64,000 nt of DNA from Streptomyces sp. cf386 (GTDB taxonomy: Bacteria; Actinomycetota; Actinomycetes; Streptomycetales; Streptomycetaceae). The position numbers and the translations under genes are program-made. The notes below the pieces were generated by a model. That model searched no databases. It was given only the letters and a program-made list of their open reading frames with translations, and was not told the origin of the DNA. Shown piece by piece: positions 24,904 to 34,211 of this stretch. The stretch covers positions 62,001 to 126,000 of the forward strand of contig NZ_FNHV01000020.1 of the NCBI RefSeq assembly GCF_900103585.1, given 5' to 3'. Every line of letters begins with the position of its first letter. Position 1 is the first letter of the stretch.

Positions 24904-25959
24904 TCAGAGGGAGGGGCCGGGGCGGAGCACCGCGTCGACCGATTCGACGAGGGCCCGCAGGAAGTCGGGGTCGAACGGTCCGTAGGTGCGCCGGCCCTCC
25001 GACGAGCGGGCCGACATCAGGTGCCCGAGCCGCGGATGGATCGTCAGCTCGGACCGCAGGCCCTGCGCGAGCGCCGCGTGGTGCAGGAGGTGAGCCTGGC
25101 GGGGCGGCGTCGTCCAGTCCTCGGCGCCCACATGGATCGTCATCCGGCCGGTGATCCCGGCCAGTCGGCGGTACGGAGCAGGCTGCGCGAACCAGTCGCG
25201 CCAGAACGAGGCGGGCGCCGATTCGTCGCCGTTCACCAGCGCCTGCTGCTCCCAGGTGTCGTACTCCCACGCGAGCTCGGCGCGCAGCAGTTCGAGATCA
25301 ATGGTCGGGCCGAAGCGGTCGACCAGGTCGAACTCCTCCCACCAGCCGCTGCGCCCCTTCTCGTCGGCTTTCGCCGCGGCGAGGTCGACGGTGCCGTCGG
25401 CGCCGGCGAATCCGCCCGCGCTCAGCCATTCCAGACGACGGTCCAGCCCCATCCACCGCTGGAAGACGGGGCGCGTCTCGACGCTCGGGGCGACGACCGC
25501 CAGGCGGCTGTCGCCCCCGAGGCGTTCCGCCGCGGCCAGCGCCACTTCGGCGCCCATCGAGACGCCCAGCAGCAGCACGCGCCCGCTGTCCACGTCGGGG
25601 TGGGCCCGTGTCTGTTCGACCACCCGGACCGCGTCGTCGACCAGGCCGGTGAACGTGAACCGAGGTGAGCCCGCGCCGTCGCGGCGGTCCTCGCTCAGGA
25701 AGCGGGTGTCGAACGCGGCCGCGGCGATGTTGGCCCGGACCAGGGCGGCACCCACATCGTCGAACAGGCGAACCGGGCCGTTCCCGGACGCCTCGGCGGG
25801 AAGGAACGCGTCCCGGTCCCAGGCGCCGAACGGGTGCAGCAGCACAACCGCCGGGACGCCCCGGCCGGGCGGGATCTCGCTCGGTAGCCGCAGTACCGCG
25901 GTGCGGTCGTCGGCCAACGACAGGTCGTCGGTACGGCCGAGGGCAGTGTTGTCTGTCAT
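24904..25959 (-). CDS. Alpha/beta hydrolase
   Basis: A 351-residue alpha/beta-hydrolase-fold protein without signal peptide. Visible elements are LLHPFGAWDRD (oxyanion region), LLGVSMGAEVAL (nucleophile elbow with Ser) and HPRLGHLMSA (likely catalytic His). The start at 25959 lies 11 bases after the KAS III stop; the frame upstream of it is only antisense-like read-through. A role in releasing an acyl chain from the ACP or cleaving an ester intermediate is plausible. Confidence 0.75.
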   Translation of the reverse strand: MTDNTALGRTDDLSLADDRTAVLRLPSEIPPGRGVPAVVLLHPFGAWDRDAFLPAEASGNGPVRLFDDVGAALVRANIAAAAFDTRFLSEDRRDGAGSPRFTFTGLVDDAVRVVEQTRAHPDVDSGRVLLLGVSMGAEVALAAAERLGGDSRLAVVAPSVETRPVFQRWMGLDRRLEWLSAGGFAGADGTVDLAAAKADEKGRSGWWEEFDLVDRFGPTIDLELLRAELAWEYDTWEQQALVNGDESAPASFWRDWFAQPAPYRRLAGITGRMTIHVGAEDWTTPPRQAHLLHHAALAQGLRSELTIHPRLGHLMSARSSEGRRTYGPFDPDFLRALVESVDAVLRPGPSL

Positions 25960-25970
25960 GTCCGCCCGCC

Positions 25971-26984
25971 TCAGACCCGCACGAGGCTGCAGAACCACTG
26001 CATGCCCCCGGACAGGCCGGCGAGAGCCACGAGGTCGCCGGGTGCCAGCTCGTCCCGGGAGTCGTAGATGCTCAGGCAGATCAGCTGGTCGGCGCAGCCG
26101 ACGTGGCTCAGCTCGGCGGCGAGCGCCGCGTTCGTCCTCTCCAGCGGAACCCCGGTGGCCTTGGCGACGCCGGCCAGCGAATGCTGGTTGTCGTTCAGAT
26201 AGATCAGGCGCTTGATCTCCGATGACGACACGCCGGCCCGCTCGCAGGCGCGCTCCACGACGGCGGCCACCTGGTGGTCGACGTCCTTGACGAACTGGGC
26301 GAGCTGCTCGGGTTCGCGACGGAAGTGCCGGTGGACCAGGGCCATCTGATCCACCTCGAGGTTCTCGCCGGCCGGAGCGGCGCTGCCGCCGTATTCGACC
26401 CGGAAGAAGTCCACGTAGCGCGGGTCCACGATCTGGTCCGTCGCCAGCCACTGCAGCCGGTCGTGTCCGCGCTGGACCACCGCGGCAGCGGCCCCGTCGC
26501 TGCCGAGGCAGGTGTTGTTGCGCATCCGGTTGATGTGGGTCTCGCTGACCCGGTGCACCGCGACCAGCAGGACGCGCTGGATGTCGTCCCGGACCGCCAT
26601 CAGCCCGGCGATCTGCTGGAGTGCGGTCACCGCGGACGCGCACCCCTGCGTGGCGAGCAGGGTCGGCGTCGTACCCAGTTCGAGCTCGCGGGCGACTGCC
26701 GCGGAGGCGTCCCAGTTGAGGTACTCCGGGACTCCGCTGTCCGCGACCACCAGGTAGTCGATGTCCGACGCCGAGAGGCCGGCGGCGTCGAGGGCCTGGC
26801 GGGCGGCGTCCGCCGCCATGCGGGTCTGCCCGATGCCCGGTGCGGCCCGATGGAAGGTGCGGTACCCCCAACGGATCACCCGGTCGGGGTCGTCGACGTA
26901 GGAGGGGGCCGTCTCGGCGACGTCGCAGGGCTCACCCAGCACGTGGGCGAGGGACGCGATTCCGAGTGCCACGGGCGCGTTCAT
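25971..26984 (-). CDS. Ketoacyl-ACP synthase III-like protein with altered active site
   Basis: A 337-residue FabH-fold protein. The nucleophile is Cys115 in LATQGCASA. The usual HQAN histidine motif is replaced by NDNQHS (His268) and the region of the usual GNTS asparagine reads VGCADQ (Asp299). A Cys-His-Asp arrangement is known from CerJ-like acyltransferases, which transfer acyl groups from ACP to oxygen or nitrogen without decarboxylative condensation. The start overlaps the MATE gene stop by 4 bases. Either an acyltransferase or an unusual condensing enzyme (PqsD-like) is possible. Confidence 0.78.
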   Translation of the reverse strand: MNAPVALGIASLAHVLGEPCDVAETAPSYVDDPDRVIRWGYRTFHRAAPGIGQTRMAADAARQALDAAGLSASDIDYLVVADSGVPEYLNWDASAAVARELELGTTPTLLATQGCASAVTALQQIAGLMAVRDDIQRVLLVAVHRVSETHINRMRNNTCLGSDGAAAAVVQRGHDRLQWLATDQIVDPRYVDFFRVEYGGSAAPAGENLEVDQMALVHRHFRREPEQLAQFVKDVDHQVAAVVERACERAGVSSSEIKRLIYLNDNQHSLAGVAKATGVPLERTNAALAAELSHVGCADQLICLSIYDSRDELAPGDLVALAGLSGGMQWFCSLVRV

Positions 26985-28375
26985 GCCGTAACTTCCTTGG
27001 TTTCGTTGGTCTGTCGGGCCGCCAGCACGAGGAGAACCGTCGTCTGCGTACCGGCGTTGATGATCATGGCGATCCACGCTCCCGTCAGCCCCAGCGGCGT
27101 GAGGACGAGCAGTGGTGCCAGGCAGAGCTGCAGGGCCGCACCGACCGTGGTGGAGGTGGCCAGCGCCTTGCCCTGCCCGCCGCCCAGGAAGATGCCGCTC
27201 AGGGTGACGTTGCAGAGCAGCAGAGCGATGTAGACCGCGAGCCACGGGATCTGGCCGTAGGCCGCGGAACGGATCGCCGCCTCGCCCGTGACCGCGTCCA
27301 CCGCGAAGCCGCCGAGGAGCAGCACCGACAGACCGCCGAGTAGGGACCAGGCGATGCCGAGCCGCACCGACGACGAGCGGCTCGCCGCGAGCAGCACTTC
27401 GTCGTCGGCGCCGTTCGCCTGGGCCGCGACGATGGTGGCGGCCTGCCGCATCGCGTACGCCGCCATGGTGAAGAACAGGAGCGTCCGCGTGACGGTCCCG
27501 TACGCGGCGACCTCGTCCGTTCCGAAACGGGCCACCACCCCGACGATCAGCATGCCGGCGGCCATCCGTACCAGGAAGTCCACTCCCAGCGGCAGGCCGG
27601 CCCGGAGGATCTCGCTCACAGGACCGGGTCCGGAGGCTGCCGGCGCTTCCGGAGCGGCGTCCATCTCGCGCACCAGCGGAGACCGCCGGTAGAGCCACCA
27701 GGTCACGGCCAGCGTGACCGCTCGCGACGCGACGAGTGCCAGTGCCGCGCCGGTGACGCCGAGCTCCGGGGCGCCCAGCCACCCGTAGATGAGGATGGGG
27801 TCGGCGACGACGAGGATCACGTTCGACAGGACGGCCATGCGCATCGGCGTACGCGTGTCCCCGTTGGCCTTGAACGTGCTGTCCACCAGGTGCTGGCCGT
27901 AGAAGACCGCTATGCCCGGCACCGCGATGGTGAGGTAGTCGACCGACAGCCGGACCGCCGACGCCTCGTCCGAACCGAGGATCAGTTTCGCCAGAGGTTC
28001 CCTCAAGACGAAGAGCACCACGCAGATCACCGCGGTGACGGCGAGGGTGATGCGGAACGCGGCGCGCAGCACCGAGCGCAGCTGCCCGTACTCACTCGCG
28101 CCGACGGCGCGCGACAGCACGATCGTCGTGCCGCCGCTGACCGCCAGGATGACAGCCATGAGCACGTTCTCGAGCGTGGCGGCCATGGTCACGGCGGCGA
28201 GCGCCGGCCCCCCGAGCTTCGCGATCCAGACGACCGTGATGATGCTGGCGATGACACCCGCCATGAGCTCGATGTAGACGGGCCAGGCGACGTTCAGCAG
28301 ACGTGCCGGGTCGAGCCATCCCGTCACCGGCCTGCGTTTCGTCGGCGGGCTCGTTTCCACAGATGGAGTTGTCAT
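26981..28375 (-). CDS. MATE-family efflux transporter
   Basis: A 464-residue multidrug-and-toxin-extrusion protein with about 12 membrane helices in two repeated halves (LLNVAWPVYIELMAGV and LRAGLPLGVDFLVRMAAG begin the halves). It is coupled by 4-base overlaps to the genes on both sides, which places it firmly inside the operon. It probably exports the product or provides self-resistance. Confidence 0.85.
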   Translation of the reverse strand: MTTPSVETSPPTKRRPVTGWLDPARLLNVAWPVYIELMAGVIASIITVVWIAKLGGPALAAVTMAATLENVLMAVILAVSGGTTIVLSRAVGASEYGQLRSVLRAAFRITLAVTAVICVVLFVLREPLAKLILGSDEASAVRLSVDYLTIAVPGIAVFYGQHLVDSTFKANGDTRTPMRMAVLSNVILVVADPILIYGWLGAPELGVTGAALALVASRAVTLAVTWWLYRRSPLVREMDAAPEAPAASGPGPVSEILRAGLPLGVDFLVRMAAGMLIVGVVARFGTDEVAAYGTVTRTLLFFTMAAYAMRQAATIVAAQANGADDEVLLAASRSSSVRLGIAWSLLGGLSVLLLGGFAVDAVTGEAAIRSAAYGQIPWLAVYIALLLCNVTLSGIFLGGGQGKALATSTTVGAALQLCLAPLLVLTPLGLTGAWIAMIINAGTQTTVLLVLAARQTNETKEVTA

Positions 28376-29463
28376 CGCGACGCGCTTTCCTTCGTTGATC
28401 GGAACCGTTGAGGTGCGAATGCCGCCGGAATCCCGTCGGTGCCGCCGACCATCAACGCGGTCATCAGGTCCGCCACGACCGGTGCGAGCAGGAAGCCGTG
28501 CCGGTAGTGCCCGGTGCAGACGTAGGCGTCCGGGCGGCCCGGGATCCGTCCCATGATCGGCAGGTGGTCGGGAGTGTCGGGCCGCAGGCCCACTCGCGTC
28601 GCCGCCACCTCGTGACCGGCCAGCGCCGGCACGAGCGCGACCGCCTTGCGCAGCAGCGCTTCAGTCGCCTGCGCCGAGGGCCGCACGTCGAAGCCCGCGT
28701 GGTCCAGGGTGGCGGCGACGATCGTCTCGTGGCCGTCCCGGCCTGCCAGGTAGACGGGCTCACCCCGCACCACGCCGCGGATGCCGTGCCGGAGCCCGGG
28801 GCCGCCGGACGGATCCCGCAGCAGCACCACCTGGCCGCGCACCGGCGTGACCGGCCACTCGTACAGCGTGGGCGACCACGCCCCGGTGGCGTCGAGCACC
28901 GAGCCTGCCGAGACCTCGTCGAGTGACCGGACCCGCCGGTCGACGTAGCGGACTCCGAGCGCCTGCCCGGCGGCGCGCAACGCCGCCCGGACCCGCTGCG
29001 CGTCGACGTGGTGGTCCTCGGTGGCGAACCCGCCGCCTCGGCACTCGGCCGAGAGCAGCGGCTCCCGGGCCCGCAGTTCGTCGGCGTCCAGACTCTTGCA
29101 CGGGGCGTCGAAGCCTTCCCGGAAGCTGTACATCGCGGCCAGCCGAGCGCGGTCCTCGACGGCGTGGGCGACGAGGAGCAGCCCGTCGGCTGCGTACCCG
29201 AGGTCGATGCCGCTCGCGGCGGCGAGCTCCGCGGCGAACGCGGGCCAACCGTGACGAGCCTCGTGGGCGAATGTGAGCAGGGCCGGATCGGGGAAATCCG
29301 CTTCGCTCACCGGCGCCAGCATGCCGGGCGCGACCGCGGAGGCCGTGCCGGGAATCTCGTCGTGGAAAACGTGTACGTCGAGTCCGCGTTGAGCGCAGCG
29401 CCACGCCACCGCAAGGCCGATGACCCCGCCGCCGATCACGGCGACATCAGGATGACCGGTCAT
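28372..29463 (-). CDS. ThiO-like FAD-dependent amine/glycine oxidase
   Basis: A 363-residue DAO-family flavoprotein. The FAD motif is VIGGGVIGLAVAWRCA, and the C-terminal THxRxG-like region appears as ATRVGLRPDTPDHLPIMG and CTGHYRHGFLLAP, as in glycine oxidase ThiO. No thiamine genes are nearby, so a recruited role is likely: oxidation of an amino acid or secondary amine to an imine or keto acid in the pathway. It overlaps the DAHP synthase stop by 4 bases. Confidence 0.8.
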   Translation of the reverse strand: MTGHPDVAVIGGGVIGLAVAWRCAQRGLDVHVFHDEIPGTASAVAPGMLAPVSEADFPDPALLTFAHEARHGWPAFAAELAAASGIDLGYAADGLLLVAHAVEDRARLAAMYSFREGFDAPCKSLDADELRAREPLLSAECRGGGFATEDHHVDAQRVRAALRAAGQALGVRYVDRRVRSLDEVSAGSVLDATGAWSPTLYEWPVTPVRGQVVLLRDPSGGPGLRHGIRGVVRGEPVYLAGRDGHETIVAATLDHAGFDVRPSAQATEALLRKAVALVPALAGHEVAATRVGLRPDTPDHLPIMGRIPGRPDAYVCTGHYRHGFLLAPVVADLMTALMVGGTDGIPAAFAPQRFRSTKESASR

Positions 29464-30506
29464 GCGACGTGCCCGACCGGTTCTGGCTCACGCAGCGTCA
29501 GGCCCCGCCCCAGGCTGGTGAGGACGTCGCGCAGCGCGTCGGCGAGGTCGAACCAGCGCTCCCGATCGAGCGCCTGAGCGCCGTCGCAGAGCGCGGACGG
29601 CGGGTCGGGGTGGATGTCGAGGAGCAACCCGTCGGCTCCGACGGCCGCGGCGGCCAGCGCGAGCGGCTTGACCAGGTGGCGGTGACCGACTCCGTGACTG
29701 GGGTCGACGATGACGGGGAGATGGCTGATGTGCTTGACCACCGCCACCGCGCTCAGGTCCAGCGTGAACCGTGTCGCCGGCTCGAAACTGCGGATCCCCC
29801 GCTCGCACAGTACGACGTTGGGGTTCCCGGCGGCGAGCACGTACTCGGCGGCCTGCAGCCACTCGCTCACGGTGCACCCGAACCCGCGCTTGAGCAGTAC
29901 CGGCCGCCCGGCCTGGCCGACGGCCCTGAGCAGGGTGAAGTTCTGTGCGTTGCGGGTGCCGATCTGGAGCACGTCGGCATGCTCGGCGACCAGGTCGACC
30001 GTCTCCGCGTCGACGACTTCGGTCACGACGGGCAGGCCGGACTCCGTGCTGACCTTGGCCATGATCCGCAGGCCCTCGTCCCCGAGCCCCTGGAAACTGT
30101 AGGGGGAGCTCCGCGGCTTGTAGGCGCCACCGCGCAGCGCGACGGCGCCGCCGGCCTTCGCCATCGCAGCTGAGGCGGACATCTGCTCATAGCTCTCGAC
30201 CGCGCAGGGTCCCGCGATCAACGCGAAGTCGACACCGCCAACCGTCGCCGACCCGCCGAGGGTGACGACGGACCCGAGAGGAGCGGCCGCCCGGTCGGTC
30301 AACGGCGCGTCCGAGTGGTCGGTCACCACCCGCTGCACCAGACCGGACTCGTGCAGCACCTCGGCCGGCGCAGGCTGATCGCCCGGCACGTACACCAGCA
30401 GCTCATCACCGATCCGGCACATGGTCGTGCCGTGCGCGGCCGGAACGCGGGCGTGTATTCGCTCGCGCACCGCTTCTTCGTCGGCAGCCCTGCAGACAAG
30501 CAGCAC
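29460..30506 (-). CDS. 3-Deoxy-7-phosphoheptulonate (DAHP) synthase, type I-beta
   Basis: A 348-residue DAHP synthase condensing phosphoenolpyruvate and erythrose 4-phosphate. The barrel contains IAGPCAVES, GGAYKPRSSPYSFQGLG, LLKRGFG and IVDPSHGVGH, all classic. About 90 N-terminal residues form a ferredoxin-like regulatory domain. GTG at 30506 is preferred because AAGGAG lies 6 bases upstream. Streptomyces core metabolism uses the unrelated plant-type (AroA-II) enzyme, so this is an extra, cluster-dedicated copy that boosts chorismate supply. Confidence 0.88.
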   Translation of the reverse strand: MLLVCRAADEEAVRERIHARVPAAHGTTMCRIGDELLVYVPGDQPAPAEVLHESGLVQRVVTDHSDAPLTDRAAAPLGSVVTLGGSATVGGVDFALIAGPCAVESYEQMSASAAMAKAGGAVALRGGAYKPRSSPYSFQGLGDEGLRIMAKVSTESGLPVVTEVVDAETVDLVAEHADVLQIGTRNAQNFTLLRAVGQAGRPVLLKRGFGCTVSEWLQAAEYVLAAGNPNVVLCERGIRSFEPATRFTLDLSAVAVVKHISHLPVIVDPSHGVGHRHLVKPLALAAAAVGADGLLLDIHPDPPSALCDGAQALDRERWFDLADALRDVLTSLGRGLTLREPEPVGHVA

Positions 30507-30553
30507 TGAGACTCCTTCCAGAGGTGGGACACCTGATGTGGGTTCGAACAAGC

Positions 30554-31246
30554 TCAGTGCAGGAACCGGCCGCCGTCGACGACCAATGTCTGTCCGGTGA
30601 CGCCGGTGGCGGCGGCGATCCCGAACACCGAGTCGGCCACCTCGTCCGGCGTCACCACCCGCCGCAACGCGGTGGCGGCCAGGAGGCCGGCGAGGACGTC
30701 GTCGGGGAGCGAGTCGGTCATCGACGATGCGACCGGCCCCGGCGCGACGCAGTTGACCCGGATGCCCCGGTCGCCGAGCTCACGTGCGGCCGACCGGGTC
30801 AGGCCGACCACGGCCGCCTTGGCGGCGGCATAGTGCGGACCGAACGCTCCGCCGGTGAACGCCGCGACGCTCGACAGGTTCACGACCGCACCGGCTGCCG
30901 CGGACAGCGGAGCCAGCAGCTCCCGCGTCACCGCGAACGGCACTTCGACGTTCAGTTGCATGCAGTCCCGCCACGCGGCGGTACTCAGGTCGGCGTACCG
31001 CGTCGACCTCGCCCCGCCGATGCAGTTGACCAGCAGATCCACGCTGTTCCACGGCAGCGCCGCGACGAGTTCGGCGGGACCGTCGTCGCGGGTCAGGTCC
31101 ACCCGGACCGACGAGAGCGACGGGTGTGCAACGGCCGGGGGCCGCGTGTGGAACTGGGCGAGGACCTCCGCTCCCGAGGCCAGGGCACGGGCCACGACAG
31201 CGGTGCCGATGTCTCCGGACGCTCCGGTGACCACCACGTGCTTCAT
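30554..31246 (-). CDS. Short-chain dehydrogenase/reductase (FabG-like)
   Basis: A 230-residue SDR with TGASGDIGTA cofactor loop, NCIGG, catalytic Ser in VVNLSSVAAF and YAAAKAA (YxxxK). It overlaps the aldehyde-dehydrogenase-like gene by 4 bases. It could reduce the aldehyde produced by the EhpF/EhpG-like pair to an alcohol, or a ketoacyl group on the ACP. Confidence 0.83.
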   Translation of the reverse strand: MKHVVVTGASGDIGTAVVARALASGAEVLAQFHTRPPAVAHPSLSSVRVDLTRDDGPAELVAALPWNSVDLLVNCIGGARSTRYADLSTAAWRDCMQLNVEVPFAVTRELLAPLSAAAGAVVNLSSVAAFTGGAFGPHYAAAKAAVVGLTRSAARELGDRGIRVNCVAPGPVASSMTDSLPDDVLAGLLAATALRRVVTPDEVADSVFGIAAATGVTGQTLVVDGGRFLH

Positions 31247-32577
31247 CCGGTCGGCTCCTTGTCCGAGACCAACGCCTTGGGCTCCAGCAGGAAGCCGGTC
31301 AGACTGCCGTCGTGCGGAAGCTCCGGCCCGCTCGTCCAGGGGGCCATCCCGCCGACCACGACTCGTCGGATCCGCGGCTCCGCGAGGGCGGCCGAGGGAA
31401 GGCCGAGGTCATCGCTGAAGACCGACAACGCGAGCGTTGGGCCGAACGGTTCCAGACCATCGGCGGCCGACCACGGCGTGATGACGACGAAGGGGAACGG
31501 CAGCTCGGTGCCGATGGACGGATGCCGAGGGTCGGATGTGCTGAGCACGACCGGGCGCGCGGCATACGAGCCGTCGTCCAACGGAACCGGACCGCCGTCG
31601 ACCGAGTGGCGCCGGAAGCCTGCCTGTTCCAGGTCGGCGACCGTTCGACGCAGCTGTGCGGCCTGTTCCGCGGAGACCGTCGGCAGCACGGCGTCGGGGT
31701 GAGCCGCCGGAAGGGTCGGCAGCGCGTCCAGACGGGCCGCCAGGGCGTCGGCCACCTCCGCCGGATCCCCGCTGGTGCGGATCACCGACGTGTTGGTGCA
31801 GCGGACGCCCGCGTCCGCGGCGACGGAGCGGGCCAGCGCGTCGACGATGTCCGGCGACAACGGCTTGTCCAGCAGTACGGCACTGCGGCCGGGCCCTCGC
31901 GTCAGCACTCGGGGGTGGTCCGCCCATCGGCCCACGGCGGTCGGCCCGCCGTACACGATGCCCAGGTCGGACTCGGCAAGGAGCCGCTCACCCAGATCGT
32001 GGGAACCGGGCAGGACGGACAGGCAGTGCTTCGGCAGCCCGGCCGCCAGGAGAGCGGCCGCGAGCCGGAACGGTGTGAACGGGTCGCGCGTCCCCGGCCG
32101 CACGATCACGCCGTAACCGAGCGACAGCGCCCGGGCCCACGTCAGATGGGGGTCGACGTGGTTCGACGGGGTCACGATCCCGAGGCTCTGTCCGCGCGGC
32201 ACCCAGCGAACCCGGGGCGCCGGCGCCGGCAGCTGCCGAGCGTTGCTCTCCTCCAGCTGGGCCAGTCCATCGCGGACGCTGCGCAGACCATCGCTCACGA
32301 CCCGGTACGGCAGGCCCGTGGCGGCCACCACACGGCGGCGGTACTCGTCGGCCGACTCGCCGGCCAGCTCGGCCTCGGCGAAAAGCTCACCCGCCCGGCT
32401 GAACACCGCCGACGGGACGGCCGCGCCACCCAGGCGCCGCAGAGCCAGCTGGAGCAGGAGCGTCGGAGACACTCCGACACGGGCCACCAGCCCACCGTCG
32501 ACGCCGGGCAGGTCGGCGGTTTCGTCGCAGGCGAATGTCTCGCCGCCGACCAGCGGCTGCAGAATCGTAGAGCTCAT
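31243..32577 (-). CDS. Aldehyde dehydrogenase-fold acyl reductase (EhpG/LuxC-like)
   Basis: A 444-residue aldehyde-dehydrogenase-superfamily protein. The probable nucleophile is Cys in AGVRCTNTSV; cofactor-loop positions are divergent, as in LuxC-type acyl reductases. The start directly abuts the stop of the EhpF-like adenylating protein. In Pantoea phenazine biosynthesis, EhpF and EhpG are a matching pair proposed to reduce a phenazine carboxylate. Here the likely substrate is an anthranilate-type acid, giving an aldehyde (inferred). Confidence 0.72.
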   Translation of the reverse strand: MSSTILQPLVGGETFACDETADLPGVDGGLVARVGVSPTLLLQLALRRLGGAAVPSAVFSRAGELFAEAELAGESADEYRRRVVAATGLPYRVVSDGLRSVRDGLAQLEESNARQLPAPAPRVRWVPRGQSLGIVTPSNHVDPHLTWARALSLGYGVIVRPGTRDPFTPFRLAAALLAAGLPKHCLSVLPGSHDLGERLLAESDLGIVYGGPTAVGRWADHPRVLTRGPGRSAVLLDKPLSPDIVDALARSVAADAGVRCTNTSVIRTSGDPAEVADALAARLDALPTLPAAHPDAVLPTVSAEQAAQLRRTVADLEQAGFRRHSVDGGPVPLDDGSYAARPVVLSTSDPRHPSIGTELPFPFVVITPWSAADGLEPFGPTLALSVFSDDLGLPSAALAEPRIRRVVVGGMAPWTSGPELPHDGSLTGFLLEPKALVSDKEPTG

Positions 32578-33609
32578 CTAGTACACGCCCTCGATCACTT
32601 TCGCACCGGATGCCGGGCGGAAGGGCTGCACGTCGGCGAGGTCGTCGCCGTCGGCCGGCCGACCCGAGGCGATCCGGATCGCGGTGTCGCGCTCCATCAT
32701 GTTGGGCAGGAACAGATCCTTCGTCAGCAGGTGCACGAGGACGCGGCCACGCTCGCCGGGCGCCACCCGGTCACCCGTGTCCGGGTCCACCACCTCGACG
32801 ACCGACCGGGGTTGGAACGTCCGGAAGATGCACGGATGCGCATCGCCGGGCTCGGGAGACCGCTGCGGCGCGATGCCCATGAGGCTGTTGCCATAGATTC
32901 CGCGCACCTCGGCGCGCGGGAAGAACTCGGTCTGGAGCAACCGCAGAGACGTGCTGCTGATGCTGGTTCCGCTCCAGATGATGCCGGTGACGCGATCGGC
33001 CAGCATGCCGTAGAGCTTCGGGCGCGCACACAGCGCCTCCAGTACGGGCGGCGTGATGAACAGGACCCGTATGTCCTGCGACTCGGCGATGGTCTCGACC
33101 TGGTCGAGGACATGCTGGATGTACTCGTCGGCCAAGGGGCGCCGATCGGTCCGGATCAGCAGCTTCACCCAGCGCGGATCGAAGTCCACCGTGAAGAACA
33201 TGGACCGGCGCAGTTGCGCCAGCCGGCGCACGGAGCGGCCGACGATGTGCGGCCCTGTCGGCCCGATGTGCAGCCAGTGGCCGGCACCGCCGAACGTGGG
33301 CAGCATGGTCTCGACCCAGTCCACGCCCTCCAGCCGGGACCGGTGCTCCACGACGCGCTTCGGCACGCCGAGCGTGCCACCCGACTCGTACACCTCGAAC
33401 GGGCTGTCGGCCGAGCCGGCCGGCATCAGGTCGTCGACCGGGACGGTACGCAGCTCGTCGCTCAGATCGGGAAACTTCCGTAGATCAGCGAACTCGTTTA
33501 CGTCGCGGAGGGGGTCGAAGCCAAGGTTTTCCTTTCGCTTCAGCCAGAACGGCGACCCGGTCTCAGGGCTGAAATGCCACTGGAGGGTGTCCTGAAGATG
33601 GCTGGTCAT
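32578..33609 (-). CDS. EhpF-like aryl-acid adenylating protein (AMP-ligase fold)
   Basis: A 343-residue truncated adenylate-forming enzyme resembling EhpF and PaaK/LuxE-type ligases. Visible are YESGGTLGVPKRV (phosphate-binding loop, S-G-G-T-x-G-x-P-K), IIWSGTSIS, and the GIYGNSLMG region. The small C-terminal domain is short, as in EhpF. Start at 33609 has GGAG 8 bases upstream; the alternative ATG at 33633 overlaps the preceding stop. It would activate an aryl carboxylate for reduction by the adjacent dehydrogenase or loading on the ACP. Confidence 0.72.
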   Translation of the reverse strand: MTSHLQDTLQWHFSPETGSPFWLKRKENLGFDPLRDVNEFADLRKFPDLSDELRTVPVDDLMPAGSADSPFEVYESGGTLGVPKRVVEHRSRLEGVDWVETMLPTFGGAGHWLHIGPTGPHIVGRSVRRLAQLRRSMFFTVDFDPRWVKLLIRTDRRPLADEYIQHVLDQVETIAESQDIRVLFITPPVLEALCARPKLYGMLADRVTGIIWSGTSISSTSLRLLQTEFFPRAEVRGIYGNSLMGIAPQRSPEPGDAHPCIFRTFQPRSVVEVVDPDTGDRVAPGERGRVLVHLLTKDLFLPNMMERDTAIRIASGRPADGDDLADVQPFRPASGAKVIEGVY

Positions 33610-33629
33610 GTCCTTGTCTCCGTAGCCGG

Positions 33630-34211
33630 TCATACCGTCACCCGCTCGGCTGCCTTCAGCGCGTTCGCCACCATGTCGAGACCCTTCTCGGTGAACAGGG
33701 ATTCCGGATGGAACTGCACGCCCTCGATCGGCAGGTCGCGGTGTCGCACTCCCATGACCTCGCCGGCATCGGTCCAGGCCGTCACGACGAGCTCATCCGG
33801 CAGGGACTTCGGGTCGACGGTCAACGAGTGGTACCGCGTCACGTCCAGCGGGCTCGGCAGTCCGGCGAAGGCGCCTGTTCCCTGATGGAAGACGGGGCTG
33901 AGCTTGCCGTGCATCGGCAGTGCCGCCCGGACCACGCGCGCGCCGAACGCCTCCGCGATGCACTGGTGCCCGAGACACACCCCGAGGATCGGCACACGAC
34001 GGCCGAGGTCACGGATGAGTTCCAGCGAGATGCCCGCGTCCTGCGGCCCGCCCGGGCCGGGCGAGATGAGGATCAGGCTCGGGTTGAGCGAGGCGATCTC
34101 GTCCACCGTCACTGCGTTGTTCCGCACGACGCGGCACTCGTGCCCGAGTTGACCGATGTACTGCGCGAGGTTGTAGACGAAGGAGTCGTAGTTGTCGATG
34201 ATGACGATCAC
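33630..34211 (-). CDS. Anthranilate/aminodeoxychorismate synthase glutaminase subunit (TrpG/PabA)
   Basis: A 193-residue class I glutamine amidotransferase. It starts MIVIIDNYDSFVYNL, the nucleophile Cys lies in GVCLGHQCIAE and the His-Glu pair in VQFHPES, so it is complete. GTG start at 34211 overlaps the stop of the component I gene by 4 bases. It supplies ammonia to that subunit. Confidence 0.9.
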   Translation of the reverse strand: MIVIIDNYDSFVYNLAQYIGQLGHECRVVRNNAVTVDEIASLNPSLILISPGPGGPQDAGISLELIRDLGRRVPILGVCLGHQCIAEAFGARVVRAALPMHGKLSPVFHQGTGAFAGLPSPLDVTRYHSLTVDPKSLPDELVVTAWTDAGEVMGVRHRDLPIEGVQFHPESLFTEKGLDMVANALKAAERVTV

